Below, piece after piece: positions 15,378-23,334 of a stretch of DNA of 48,991 bases; position 1 is the first letter of the stretch; each line of letters begins with the position of its first letter. Position numbers and translations under genes: made by a program. Under the pieces are notes generated by a model. It was given only the letters and a program-made list of their open reading frames with translations. It was not told where the DNA came from and ran no database searches. The DNA lies in contig NZ_JACAEH010000020.1 of NCBI RefSeq assembly GCF_013388945.1, positions 1 to 48,991 of the forward strand, written 5' to 3'. This stretch comes from Nitrososphaera sp. (GTDB lineage: Archaea > Thermoproteota > Nitrososphaeria > Nitrososphaerales > Nitrososphaeraceae).

Positions 15378-15958
15378 ACCAAAAGGACTGTACTTTCATC
15401 GTCTGGTCCTGTGATTGTGGCTGTGGCGTTGTCAAGAAGATTGACATCAGCAAGTATAAGAAATCTGTGCAACGCGGCCTCCAGCGCGACTATGGCATCA
15501 GGGCGGCCCCGCCGCCCCAGGACCACGGCGAGCGACATCAATGCCCTGTTTGTCATCAGTGGTGCAAGTCTGCAAGCGGGACAGGCACCGTGGCCGCGCT
15601 AGAAATCGAGAGATTTAGCGAAGTGCATCAGTACATTATGAAGGCCCTTGCCGCTCAGGGTCCTGCCACTGTCGACGAGATCCGGCTTTACATTGACGTT
15701 AACTTTGATTACAAGACCCCTGCCAGGGCAGTAGCGACGCGCATCAGTGAGCTTCGAGCCTGGCGCTTAGTTGAGGCAATAGAGCTCGACAAGGTTGGCA
15801 AACCCACAGGAACAAGGTATGAATCCGGACCGGTAGTAGCGTACAAACTCGACAGGACCCGGGCAGAGATCGTTGAATTTGACGATTGGCTAACCTGGCG
15901 TCTAAAAGCCATGGACGCAGGTGCCTCCTTCACTTTGGAGGCATTTACGGCAGGATAA
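15374..15958 (+). CDS. Zinc-ribbon plus winged-helix protein
   Basis: 194 residues from GTG, overlapping the HNH gene stop by 4 nt. The N-terminus has CDCGCG and CPVCHQWC (about residues 13-64), likely a zinc ribbon. Residues about 80-160 read as wHTH (HQYIMKALAAQGPATVDEIR, then ARAVATRISELRAWRLVEAI). It is probably a transcription factor or a DNA-binding partner of the HNH protein. Confidence 0.65.
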   Translation: MNQKDCTFIVWSCDCGCGVVKKIDISKYKKSVQRGLQRDYGIRAAPPPQDHGERHQCPVCHQWCKSASGTGTVAALEIERFSEVHQYIMKALAAQGPATVDEIRLYIDVNFDYKTPARAVATRISELRAWRLVEAIELDKVGKPTGTRYESGPVVAYKLDRTRAEIVEFDDWLTWRLKAMDAGASFTLEAFTAG

Positions 15959-16010
15959 GTCCTGACTTTTCGTAAGAAAGTTTATTCATCCTTGCCGCAT
16001 TCTTGGATGC

Positions 16011-17246
16011 GTGGCATTAACCTTCACCGTAAAGCCGCACAAGGATGAACCAGTCGACAATGCAACTCTACTAGGAGCCGGAAAGATGGTCTCTACATTG
16101 GCCGACTTCTTGGCCTCTAAGGACCTGATCTCTCCCTTGGTAATTGCGGTGAATGGGGAGTGGGGTTCGGGCAAGACTAGCCTAATAACGACAGTGAAAA
16201 AGGAAATAGAAAAGAAGGGCACGGTTACGGCCATTTTCAATGCTTGGCAGTACGAGTACTCGGAGCCAGCCGGCGCGATGGTCTACCAGATCGTAAGCCA
16301 AACCGGTCCAAATAAGGAAATCCGAAGGAAGGCCAAAGAGATGGCAGGCTTGGCTCTGGACATCTTTGCGAGGAAGACGGCCGGTATTGATCTGCCGGCA
16401 ATCAAACAACATTTTGAAGGTTCTGTCTCCGCCGTAACGACTCTGAGTAACCGTTTGGAAAAGTATCTGCAGGAAGATGTCCAGGCGGAGAGAATGGTGG
16501 TTTTTATTGATGACTTGGATAGATGCAGCCTAGAAAATGTTATTCAACTCCTTGAAGCGGTAAAGCTCTTTCTGACAGTGCCGAAGGCCGTGTTCGTGCT
16601 TGCCGTCGACATTTCTAAAGTAAAGCTCGCTTGGAGTCTAAAATACGGCAGGGTTGAGCAGTCCATCGACGAGGGCCCAGTACACGGCAAGGCGGACCGC
16701 CTCACCGAGGAGGGATTGAAGTATCTCGAAAAGATCATCCAGATCCAGCTGGAACTTCCGAAACCCAGTAATGAGCAGCTCAAGGAGTACCTGAAGAGTT
16801 TGGACCCTGGCTACACCGACGATTTCTGCAACTTGATAGCTGCGCTAAACCTGACCAATCCGCGCTCTATAAAGCGATTCTTGAACCTCGTCAGTTTTAG
16901 AGCGAACATACCAGAAACAGGTGGAATGAAGACTGAAGCAGCTCTAGTTTGGACGGCGATGGAACATGCGGCCGGTGAAGAAGCAGCTGCCAAGATGTAC
17001 AATGCATATGGAGATCCTAGCATGTTTTTGCAGGCCATAAACGAGCTCGGTGGTTTTTCGGAGAGCTCATGGGAGAACCAGCTCAAGTCTAGTAGCAAAC
17101 TTTCACTATTCTCAAATGTATCACTGGGTAAGCTTAGTCTGCGAGATTTTTGGCATTTCTCTAAGGCCGTCCGGCCCTTCTCTGGAAAGGGAGGAGACAT
17201 TTACACGGCCCTGGGTCAGATAGTTGCATTCTCTAGAAGGGCTTGA
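16011..17246 (+). CDS. KAP-family P-loop NTPase
   Basis: 411 residues from GTG; TTTATTC lies about 30 nt upstream. Walker A NGEWGSGKTSL (48-58), the KAP signature FNAWQYEYSE (76-85), and Walker B RMVVFIDDLDRCS (161-173). KAP NTPases are STAND/AAA-like; PifA of plasmid F excludes phage, and others sit in defence islands. Unlike most, no membrane insertion is seen within the NTPase. It is the only clear NTPase of the element. An exclusion or defence role is inferred; help in replication is an alternative. Confidence 0.88.
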   Translation: MALTFTVKPHKDEPVDNATLLGAGKMVSTLADFLASKDLISPLVIAVNGEWGSGKTSLITTVKKEIEKKGTVTAIFNAWQYEYSEPAGAMVYQIVSQTGPNKEIRRKAKEMAGLALDIFARKTAGIDLPAIKQHFEGSVSAVTTLSNRLEKYLQEDVQAERMVVFIDDLDRCSLENVIQLLEAVKLFLTVPKAVFVLAVDISKVKLAWSLKYGRVEQSIDEGPVHGKADRLTEEGLKYLEKIIQIQLELPKPSNEQLKEYLKSLDPGYTDDFCNLIAALNLTNPRSIKRFLNLVSFRANIPETGGMKTEAALVWTAMEHAAGEEAAAKMYNAYGDPSMFLQAINELGGFSESSWENQLKSSSKLSLFSNVSLGKLSLRDFWHFSKAVRPFSGKGGDIYTALGQIVAFSRRA

Positions 17247-17272
17247 CCTAGATTCTCCCTTTAACGGTTACA

Positions 17273-17292
17273 TGTGCTAACATGTTAGCACA
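17273..17292. promoter_or_regulatory. Perfect 20-bp palindrome TGTGCTAACATGTTAGCACA
   Basis: It lies between the KAP gene and the next gene (17350). The right half shares AACATGTTAGCA with the operator at 13879-13903. Probable binding site for a dimeric regulator. Confidence 0.6.
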
Positions 17293-17349
17293 CACCCCCT
17301 CCCCCTTAGGTGCTAGCTACATTAAATCAGCTGGCAAGATCCCGGGTGC

Positions 17350-17613
17350 ATGGAACTGGAATCCATCATCCAAACCCATCTGACATATGAAAGAAAGCGC
17401 ATCGAGTTTGACCCTGCTGCCAAGGAGAAATCCAAGATTTGGATAGAAACCATCAAGAACGCTCCTCGCTCGGTAGAGGCAATACAGACCCTCATGGATG
17501 CCAAGGAAGTGGCAATGAACCAGACAAACGATATTTTGCAAGTGCGACGACTCGATTGGGAATGGTCCGCTCTCCTCTGGTTACAAGGCGTCATACAAAG
17601 GTCGCGGCGGTGA
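17350..17613 (+). CDS. Hypothetical small helical protein
   Basis: 87 residues, mostly helical and charged (YERKRIEFDPAAKEKSKIWI), with a Trp-rich end (LDWEWSALLWLQGVIQ). It lies downstream of the palindromic operator and 4 nt ahead of the next gene. No family recognised. Confidence 0.5.
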   Translation: MELESIIQTHLTYERKRIEFDPAAKEKSKIWIETIKNAPRSVEAIQTLMDAKEVAMNQTNDILQVRRLDWEWSALLWLQGVIQRSRR

Positions 17614-17617
17614 GCTT

Positions 17618-17881
17618 ATGGGCAGGACCTTGCCGACTGCGACCGACCTGCTCCGACGCGGAATAGAGGAATGGCGGCCGTTTCGTGCCATGCTACCAAG
17701 GGCCGACAGGAAGGACTTTGACGCCATGATGCAAAGCGCAAAGCTGCTTCGGTACGCGATTATGATGGCACTGCCAAGTCATCCTGTTGCTTTCCGACCC
17801 ATGATCATGGCCATCATTTTCCGGCACTACCAACAGCTGAAAGAAGTGGAAGAGGCGCTTGAAGGCACGGAGAAGGAATAG
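17618..17881 (+). CDS. Hypothetical small helical protein
   Basis: 87 residues. GGTGAG a few nt before the ATG and the 4-nt gap to the upstream gene argue for a shared transcript. It is helical with a hydrophobic middle (YAIMMALPSHPVAFRPMIMA) that could be one membrane helix or a buried core, and an acidic C-terminus. No family recognised. Confidence 0.55.
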   Translation: MGRTLPTATDLLRRGIEEWRPFRAMLPRADRKDFDAMMQSAKLLRYAIMMALPSHPVAFRPMIMAIIFRHYQQLKEVEEALEGTEKE

Positions 17882-17969
17882 CTGCCACAAATGCGGCAAA
17901 CACTTGAAGTTCAGAGGCCCTACCGAGTTCCCTCTAGTTTGCTGGAAGTGTGTAATCGTGGACCATTAG
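17859..17969 (+). CDS. 36-residue zinc ribbon, TTG start
   Basis: The frame overlaps the end of the previous gene by 23 nt. It starts at TTG 17859 with GGAAGAGG just upstream and reads CHKCG (C9, C12), 15 residues, then CWKC (C28, C31), ending at TAG 17967. Two CxxC knuckles at zinc-ribbon spacing are unlikely by chance. It is one of several tiny zinc proteins in this arm. Confidence 0.5.
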   Translation: MKARRRNSCHKCGKHLKFRGPTEFPLVCWKCVIVDH

Positions 17970-17987
17970 ATTCCTTCGTCCACTTAT

Positions 17988-18110
17988 TCATTCGAGGCGC
18001 ATCCCTGGACACCCTGCACAAGATGAGGGCTTGCGGTCAAAACGCGAGCGCCACCGGTAGCCGCAGTGTGTGCATGTGAGCCAAGGTCGGCGCTTCTTTA
18101 CTGTTTGCAA
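17988..18110 (-). CDS. 40-residue zinc-ribbon protein, paralogue A
   Basis: Starts at TTG 18110, aligned with the ATG of its paralogue at 18426-18590. It reads CTHCGYRWRSRFDRKPSSCA then GC, i.e. CxxC-14-CxxC, the common archaeal short zinc-ribbon form. Minus-strand TATAC lies about 25 nt upstream. It diverges from the 18158 gene across 47 bp. It may bind DNA, RNA or a protein partner. Confidence 0.6.
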   Translation of the reverse strand: MQTVKKRRPWLTCTHCGYRWRSRFDRKPSSCAGCPGMRLE

Positions 18111-18157
18111 ACAGTATTCCGCGCAAAAGGTATAACGAAAGATAGCATCCAAAGTCC

Positions 18158-18421
18158 ATGGAACCACGTGAACGAGTAAGAATCCTCCTGGACCTGTACT
18201 TAGACCATACAGATCATCGTGATGCATTCGACGCGTCGTGCGACTTGTGTCTCTTCACTGCCGCGTGGCATATACAAAATAACGGGGCAAGAGAAGTGGA
18301 AGCACGAAGTTTTCTTTCAAATACCTCGACCGAGAACGTGAATCATAGCATACACCGAATTTCAGAACTCTTCAAGGATTACCAGACAGTGAAACCACTC
18401 GGTCTCACAAATGGCACATAG
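18158..18421 (+). CDS. Hypothetical small protein
   Basis: 87 residues, helical and acidic (VRILLDLYLDHTDHRDAFDA), with two Cys close together (CDLC). GGTATAACG lies about 28 nt before the ATG, supporting a leaderless start. It stands between the two zinc-ribbon paralogues, which run the opposite way. No family recognised. Confidence 0.5.
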   Translation: MEPRERVRILLDLYLDHTDHRDAFDASCDLCLFTAAWHIQNNGAREVEARSFLSNTSTENVNHSIHRISELFKDYQTVKPLGLTNGT

Positions 18422-18425
18422 CCGG

Positions 18426-18590
18426 TCACAAATTCTCGGCCTTCTTCATTCGCTTGTTCATACGAGGGACGTCCCACGTTGCGACATGACAGCCAGCACA
18501 AGAGGATGGTTTTCTCTCAAATCGCTGGCGCCACCGGTAGCCGCAGTGGGTACACGTCAGCATCGGGCGGCGTTCCTTCACTATTTGCAT
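18426..18590 (-). CDS. 54-residue zinc-ribbon protein, paralogue B
   Basis: CTHCGYRWRQRFERKPSSCA then GC, nearly identical to paralogue A (17988-18110) over about 35 residues, followed by a 20-residue basic tail absent in A. The element-type promoter AAAGCTATAA lies 20-26 nt upstream on the minus strand. A plus-strand frame across the same bases (18411-18872) reads as junk until residue 88. Confidence 0.65.
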   Translation of the reverse strand: MQIVKERRPMLTCTHCGYRWRQRFERKPSSCAGCHVATWDVPRMNKRMKKAENL

Positions 18591-18609
18591 GAAACCGCGG
18601 ATTGGCTTA

Positions 18610-18616
18610 TAGCTTT
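18610..18616 (-). promoter_or_regulatory. AAAGCTA promoter box
   Basis: Minus-strand AAAGCTA, 20-26 nt before the ATG of zinc-ribbon B (18590). Confidence 0.5.
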
Positions 18617-18650
18617 TGCTAAGCAGCCGTTAGTAGCAAGCCCTATAGCT

Positions 18651-18670
18651 TCTGAATCCGCGGATTCAGA
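18651..18670. promoter_or_regulatory. Perfect 20-bp palindrome at an RHH-like gene start
   Basis: TCTGAATCCGCGGATTCAGA, ending one base before ATG 18672. A TATA-like CTATAGCTT lies about 28 nt before the ATG, so a bound repressor would cover the transcription start. Confidence 0.7.
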
Positions 18671-18671
18671 C

Positions 18672-18872
18672 ATGGGAGACTTGACTATACGTCTGTCACG
18701 AAATCTACTGTCTGACGACGACATACGACAAATCCATCGCCTTCGCAAGTTTGCAGATGGCAAGAACAGGAGCCTCGAAGAGTTTACTGCGGACGTCCTG
18801 AAGGAGCACATTGACACTCTGCTCAACAACCCGGAGCGACTTGAGCGCGGACTAAGGAAACTGATGACATGA
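18672..18872 (+). CDS. 66-residue RHH-like regulator
   Basis: Starts at the ATG directly after the palindrome. LTIRLSRNLLSDDDIRQIHR is a strand plus helix and RSLEEFTADVLKEHIDTLL a second helix, consistent with a ribbon-helix-helix dimer. It overlaps the membrane protease gene by 4 nt (ATGA). The likely target is the palindrome over its own promoter. A longer frame to 18411 exists but crosses a real gene on the other strand. Confidence 0.6.
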   Translation: MGDLTIRLSRNLLSDDDIRQIHRLRKFADGKNRSLEEFTADVLKEHIDTLLNNPERLERGLRKLMT

Positions 18873-19342
18873 AAGCCAGACTCTTGACGGGGAAACAGGG
18901 AGTGGTCGTTCACTCCTTTCTTTTCTACTTCGCACTCTTGATACCGATAAGCGCTCTTCACGAGTTCGGCCACGGTGTAGTCTGCTGGATGGAGGGAGAC
19001 ACCTTCCGCATTGGCCTGACAATGAGAGGGATGTGGCTTGATTGCTTGGCCGACGTCGACGGAAACACCTTCTTTCTTGCAATAGGAGGCGTCTTTGGTT
19101 TAGCCGGCTCGCTTGCAATCATCGTGGCATCCAGGGCGGTCCGTAGCGTGGCCCTCCTGACAGTAGGTTTGGCGTTTAGTGTCGACCACGGAGCAAAGAT
19201 CTTCCTGGAGGGATTCCTAACAGAGTTCTATTTCACGTCGACGTCTGACATCGTCGTCACAGCAATTCAAGTCGGCTCCCTTGGCGGCCTACTGTGGTGG
19301 TTCATTGTGAGGCAGGCCGCAGTACCTAAAGCTAGGAGCTAA
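18869..19342 (+). CDS. Small membrane protein with HEFGH zinc-protease motif (M50-like)
   Basis: 157 residues with four or five TM segments. SALHEFGHGVVCW places HExxH (31-35) inside the first membrane segment, as in site-2 proteases (M50). A second conserved motif (NxxPxxxLDG in typical S2P) is not seen; SVDHGAK might supply the third ligand. It is co-translated with the RHH-like gene. S2P enzymes release membrane-bound regulators, so this pair could form an element switch, but that role is inference. Catalysis is not certain. Confidence 0.55.
   Translation: MKARLLTGKQGVVVHSFLFYFALLIPISALHEFGHGVVCWMEGDTFRIGLTMRGMWLDCLADVDGNTFFLAIGGVFGLAGSLAIIVASRAVRSVALLTVGLAFSVDHGAKIFLEGFLTEFYFTSTSDIVVTAIQVGSLGGLLWWFIVRQAAVPKARS
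19327..19334 (+). promoter_or_regulatory. TAAAGCTA promoter box
   Basis: TAAAGCTA starting 27 nt before ATG 19354, inside the 3' end of the membrane protease gene. Confidence 0.6.
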
Positions 19343-19353
19343 TATGATAAGAT

Positions 19354-19575
19354 ATGACGGAAACCAAATCCGAAGTGAAAGATGAAGCATACTGGATATG
19401 CCCGTTCTGCCCCAAGCTCTTTCTTGACGAGACATATCTTGGCAATGGATTGCACAAATCGGCCGGGGGCGAGAGCAAATTTGACGAGCATGTTCGCACT
19501 GTGCACCACAAAGTCCGAGGAAGAATCTACATCTGGGAAGATGTCGAGCTCCGAAGTGGCGCAATGCCTACCTGA
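19354..19575 (+). CDS. C2H2-like zinc-finger protein
   Basis: 73 residues. ICPFCPKLFLDETY gives CxxC, and FDEHVRTVHHKVRG gives His pairs at finger spacing after a long loop; the single finger has an insert. Its own TAAAGCTA promoter lies 27 nt upstream. It is probably DNA- or protein-binding. Such small fingers are common in archaeal viruses and plasmids. Confidence 0.6.
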   Translation: MTETKSEVKDEAYWICPFCPKLFLDETYLGNGLHKSAGGESKFDEHVRTVHHKVRGRIYIWEDVELRSGAMPT

Positions 19576-19735
19576 ACAGGCAGGCCAAGCAAGAAGATTC
19601 GACCGAATCTAAATTACCTTAGATGGGTGCTCACGTCCCTAGGCGAAATCGACATACTCAAACGCGTAGAAGGTAACTGGCAGACCTAGCATCCACTGTT
19701 ATTGGACGGCCGCGCCTCGTTCGCCCTGGAGAAGT
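19576..19735. other. Gap without visible gene
   Basis: 160 bp between convergent genes; nothing recognised. Confidence 0.4.
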
Positions 19736-21001
19736 TCAGTTCCCCGTAAATCCTCGATTTCCTTGGCTCTTTCCCTCATAGATCTTGTCTAAATCAGGCC
19801 GCTCGATGGGATAGTCCCCATCGCCATTTCTGATAAATCCGCCACTCCCTCGAAGAGTATAGGGCTTATTCGTACCTTCTGGCACCTTTATTATCAACAG
19901 GGGTCTTCCGTCAAGCTCGGTCCACTCCAGCTTGGGCTCAATGGCTGGATAGCACTGAGTGTTTGCCCGGGACTCCACCGACTTTCTAGTTCGCTCTTCA
20001 TCTGCCTCAAAGCCGATCACCTTCTTGTCATCTGTTACACCCACGATAATCGTGCCGCCATCCGTGTTTGAAAAGCTCACTACGGTTCTGAAGAGGTCTT
20101 CACCTGTTCCCGTCTTGAACTCTACTGTCCTTGACTCTCCTGACGCGATCATGTCTCTCAAATCAGATTCAGGCGTTCTGACTATTATTCCACCTTGGCC
20201 AGGAATCCACCCTCCCAGGTGCTTTTCATCCAGTATCTCGTTAGTCCCCTTCCTCACTAGTATGGCGTTAACAAGGTCCGGCTCGAAAGGTACGGAATAT
20301 GTTGCCTTGCGGCTAGAGACTGGAATATCAAGAGTGGCGTCGCTTTTCTTTTCGCCTTTCCTGCAATAAAACTGAACGTAGAGGCTTTCATCCGTTGCCG
20401 TGCCGTTGACCTCGACAGTCAGGTTCTTTCCTACTATCTCCAGCTTCGCTATTTTTCCTCTCAATTCGTGCACCGAAAGGATGAGTTCGCTGGTGGATTG
20501 TGCTATTTGACGGAGACCCATAAAATCTACCACTGCCTGAATCTTGGTTGTATAATGCGGAGTTCCCGGCCTGCTTTCTAGTGAATCATATGGCACTTGT
20601 CTATTGCCACCGGCCCCGGTAAAGATTACATGCTGCGGCCCGTCGGCGTCGATGACACCCCAGTTCGATTCAGATGGGATGAAGCGATGTGAGTCCCTTC
20701 CACCTGTCCTGTCCAAGTTAATCGGAGTGCCGTCAATAGTCAGTGCGCCCGACTGAATTTGGCCAATTATGTTTGTAAGTTGGTCGATGGGAACAGTCCG
20801 GCGGATTAACCTGAAGTTGCCGTAGTCGTAGGTGACATCATCTAGTGTCATTGATTGCGGTATGAAATCTATCTTTCCGAAGCAGAACGTGTTTGGATTG
20901 CCATTTCTATTATCCAGCGCCAGGCGAATCATTATGTGCGAATGCCCTATGCGGGCAGTCATCTGCGGGATGAAGGTGTTCAGGTCTACCGTAGCGCTCA
21001 T
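19736..21001 (-). CDS. Schlafen AlbA_2-domain protein with novel N-terminal region
   Basis: I start at ATG 21001 (421 residues) because the minus-strand box CTTAAATCATAA lies about 27-32 nt before it; the frame extends 49 residues further upstream without support. Residues about 278-405 are an AlbA_2 (Schlafen-type, formerly AAA_4) domain: SGESRTVEFKTGTGEDLFRT, then GGTIIVGVTDDKKVIGF, then LIIKVPEGTNKPY. Residues 1-275 are beta-rich and unrecognised. AlbA_2 proteins range from transcription regulators to Schlafen-like nucleases and antiviral factors. Likely a defence or regulatory gene of the element. Confidence 0.8.
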   Translation of the reverse strand: MSATVDLNTFIPQMTARIGHSHIMIRLALDNRNGNPNTFCFGKIDFIPQSMTLDDVTYDYGNFRLIRRTVPIDQLTNIIGQIQSGALTIDGTPINLDRTGGRDSHRFIPSESNWGVIDADGPQHVIFTGAGGNRQVPYDSLESRPGTPHYTTKIQAVVDFMGLRQIAQSTSELILSVHELRGKIAKLEIVGKNLTVEVNGTATDESLYVQFYCRKGEKKSDATLDIPVSSRKATYSVPFEPDLVNAILVRKGTNEILDEKHLGGWIPGQGGIIVRTPESDLRDMIASGESRTVEFKTGTGEDLFRTVVSFSNTDGGTIIVGVTDDKKVIGFEADEERTRKSVESRANTQCYPAIEPKLEWTELDGRPLLIIKVPEGTNKPYTLRGSGGFIRNGDGDYPIERPDLDKIYEGKSQGNRGFTGN

Positions 21002-21167
21002 CGGAATATGGAATTTGGCGTTATGATTTAAGGGTGATGTTTGCCGGCGCCAAAGAGAAAGTTGGTATCTGACGGCGGCAGGACTGTTGACACGTTGCTT
21101 TAGTAATGATGTGAAGTTAAAAGGTTGGCAGTTAGAGGCAAAAAACAAGCCTAGTTTTTAATTCAGA

Positions 21168-21602
21168 TTATCTATTTTCGAGTGAAAAGCCACCGCCAAC
21201 ATCGCCGGAGATGGGGTTAATCTTGCCCTCTACCTGCAATTTCCTTTTGCCGTCAAGGCGTACGTGTACTGTATTTGCGTTCGTAAGCCACCATTCAGTC
21301 TGGGGAATCTTGTTCAACCCGAGATGAAACACGTTTGAAGCGTTGACGAGCCAGAGCCATTGCTCCTGCAATTGCTCGATCTCATTGTCCATCTTTTGTG
21401 AAGCTCCCCCACCCACGATCGCTGCCATTGAAGTAAGGCAACCAAAGATTTCGTCAGCCTTCTTCTTGATTTCTAACGAGATTATTTCCTGATTACTTTC
21501 CATCGGTTTCGCTATCAAATCACGTATCTCCTGGATGGCCTTTGTTTTCCTATCCATGAATGCAAGAATTTGACTGAGCTTCCCATCCTCAGATTCTGTC
21601 AA
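21168..21602 (-). CDS. Hypothetical protein with N-terminal helices
   Basis: 144 residues from TTG 21602. The minus-strand box CTTAAATG lies 25-30 nt upstream, which fixes this start. It has a helical first half (MDRKTKAIQEIRDLIAKPME) and a beta-rich end (VHVRLDGKRKLQVEGK) after a Gly-rich turn. It is on the same strand as the AlbA_2 gene with a 166-bp gap. No family recognised. Confidence 0.5.
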   Translation of the reverse strand: MTESEDGKLSQILAFMDRKTKAIQEIRDLIAKPMESNQEIISLEIKKKADEIFGCLTSMAAIVGGGASQKMDNEIEQLQEQWLWLVNASNVFHLGLNKIPQTEWWLTNANTVHVRLDGKRKLQVEGKINPISGDVGGGFSLENR

Positions 21603-21999
21603 TGCCGAACATCAGCATCCCGCTCATTTAAGAAGTAGGATGTACTGGAAACCTCACCACATCAATGCTCTTAGGCCAGCCGCCTCAGTGGATTCACCGT
21701 GAGACGGCCAAAAAGCAGGCTTAGTCGCTATTGTACCGCGTTTACCACTTCCCCAGAATTTTTTGACTCCCCGAATGCGTAACTCATAGCTATACAGGCA
21801 TTATCTGCGCAATTCCACGCTCATATTAGGCCATTTTGCAAGAAAACAAGAGATCGCAGGTCTCCCTCCTGATTCTTTATCATAAAACAATATAGAGAAT
21901 TATTTTGTACCTTTGTACATTTAATTTAAGCGTGTATGATGTCCTTGCTGTAGCCACCCCTCTATTCGTCGCGCATTTTTACCGATGAAGCGGAGCAGT
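21603..21999. other. AT-rich intergenic region
   Basis: No gene seen. It contains an AT-rich tract (about 21880-21935) with TTTGTACCTTTGTACATTT, two TTTGTAC copies 8 bp apart, upstream of the recombinase promoter. It could be regulatory or an origin; nothing proves it. Confidence 0.35.
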
Positions 22000-22007
22000 T
22001 AAAGCTA
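22000..22007 (+). promoter_or_regulatory. TAAAGCTA promoter box
   Basis: TAAAGCTA starting 28 nt before ATG 22028 of the recombinase. Confidence 0.65.
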
Positions 22008-22027
22008 GACATTCTGCAATCAAAGTG

Positions 22028-23314
22028 ATGAGTGCGCTACAGATAACCACTGAGCAGGATGGCCAGCAGCCAGAAATTGGCAAGTTCGATCGGTCGATCC
22101 TGAATCTGCTCAAACAACACGGCCGTACACCGGCAGAGATTGCAGAAGAGCTAAACGTCTCAAAGCGTACCGTGCATAGCGCCCTAGAGCGTCTCGAAGA
22201 TAAGGTGGCTAAGGTGCCGTTCACCCACTACTACCTGCTAGCGCATGGAGCCTATGGTGATAAGTGCTTCGTTTATCGTGCTCATTTTGACCAGTGCTCA
22301 GAAGGTATGAAGCAATGGAGCGACCGAGCTGGAAGCAACCCGACAAGGCGCTCATACATCAACATGATGTATCGCGTATGCGCTGGCAAGCTCGTACCTG
22401 ACTTTGTCATGCATCCAGGCGGATGGGAGTGGCCAAATACGTTCTATGCGTTTCGTTCCGCTTGGGACAAACACTATCACAAACGTGCCATGCCTGACAT
22501 CCTTGTCAAGTCACTCCGGGCCTTTGCTGCCAACGCGTTAAATATCGATTTGAAAAGCGAATACAAACGGGTTGAATCGCTAGAGCTGAAACCACCAAAG
22601 CCGCGCGGAAAATACAGACACATCAGACTCTCATTGCAAGAGATAGACAAGGCTATCGCTTGGATTGAGGGGCCCTCCGGGAGGGAAGCCGCAGAGAAGT
22701 ACATCCTTGATTCGCCAGTACAACCGACGCCTGATCAAATTGATTCAGCACACGATGAGCTCAAGGCACACTTTGCATTTTCGCTTGAAGGGTGCATCAG
22801 GCCTTCCCCGCTATTATGGGTCAAGGTCGAGCAGGTAGCCTTGTATGCAAACAAGAACAGCGACGGCTCCCATGTGCGCTTTGTCGCGTATGAACCGAAG
22901 ACGGGGGACATCTTTAACAAGCGAATCATACATCCCATTCTGGCAGAGTGGGCGTGGCACTGGAAGCTCAGACGTCTGAAGTTTCACTATGCACACCTGT
23001 TCGTAGACAGCAACTACTATCAGCCTGAAAAGTACGAATCGGCTAGACTCGCAGAGGTCCGTGAGCGCTTCGGTGCGTGCTATAGAGAGCTCTTTGAGTA
23101 TCTGGGTAAGCAGGAGGACATCTACTTCCAAGATACACTCTACTGCATGCGACACATCAGCGCCTGGTTCTGGATTGACAGGTACGGCATCGCAATCATT
23201 CCGCGCCTGCGCAGTATGGGATGGCGTTCTGAGTCGACACTGCTTAGTCATTACGTGGACATAGACGATGCAAGTGAGGACATGCTTGACCCCGGAAATC
23301 AAGTGAAAGCCTGA
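22028..23314 (+). CDS. Second tyrosine-recombinase-like protein with N-terminal HTH
   Basis: 428 residues from ATG 22028 (GTG 22025 is one codon upstream). Numbered from the GTG, residues 20-60 are an HTH (RTPAEIAEELNVSKRTVHSA). The C-terminal half follows the tyrosine recombinase order: EGCIRPSPLLWVKV (R259), CMRHISAWFW (R376, H377), MGWRSESTLLSHY (Y410 as possible nucleophile). Trp replaces the usual His after Gly, so activity is uncertain. It lies far from the att sites, so it is not the integrase. It may resolve dimers, invert DNA, or be a decayed integrase turned regulator. Confidence 0.65.
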   Translation: MSALQITTEQDGQQPEIGKFDRSILNLLKQHGRTPAEIAEELNVSKRTVHSALERLEDKVAKVPFTHYYLLAHGAYGDKCFVYRAHFDQCSEGMKQWSDRAGSNPTRRSYINMMYRVCAGKLVPDFVMHPGGWEWPNTFYAFRSAWDKHYHKRAMPDILVKSLRAFAANALNIDLKSEYKRVESLELKPPKPRGKYRHIRLSLQEIDKAIAWIEGPSGREAAEKYILDSPVQPTPDQIDSAHDELKAHFAFSLEGCIRPSPLLWVKVEQVALYANKNSDGSHVRFVAYEPKTGDIFNKRIIHPILAEWAWHWKLRRLKFHYAHLFVDSNYYQPEKYESARLAEVRERFGACYRELFEYLGKQEDIYFQDTLYCMRHISAWFWIDRYGIAIIPRLRSMGWRSESTLLSHYVDIDDASEDMLDPGNQVKA

Positions 23315-23334
23315 GTGCCAGGCTCAGCCCAAGG

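Noticed and set aside
18411-18671. N-terminal extension of the RHH-like gene
   Set aside because: It is antisense to zinc-ribbon B and lies upstream of a well-placed promoter and palindrome at ATG 18672.
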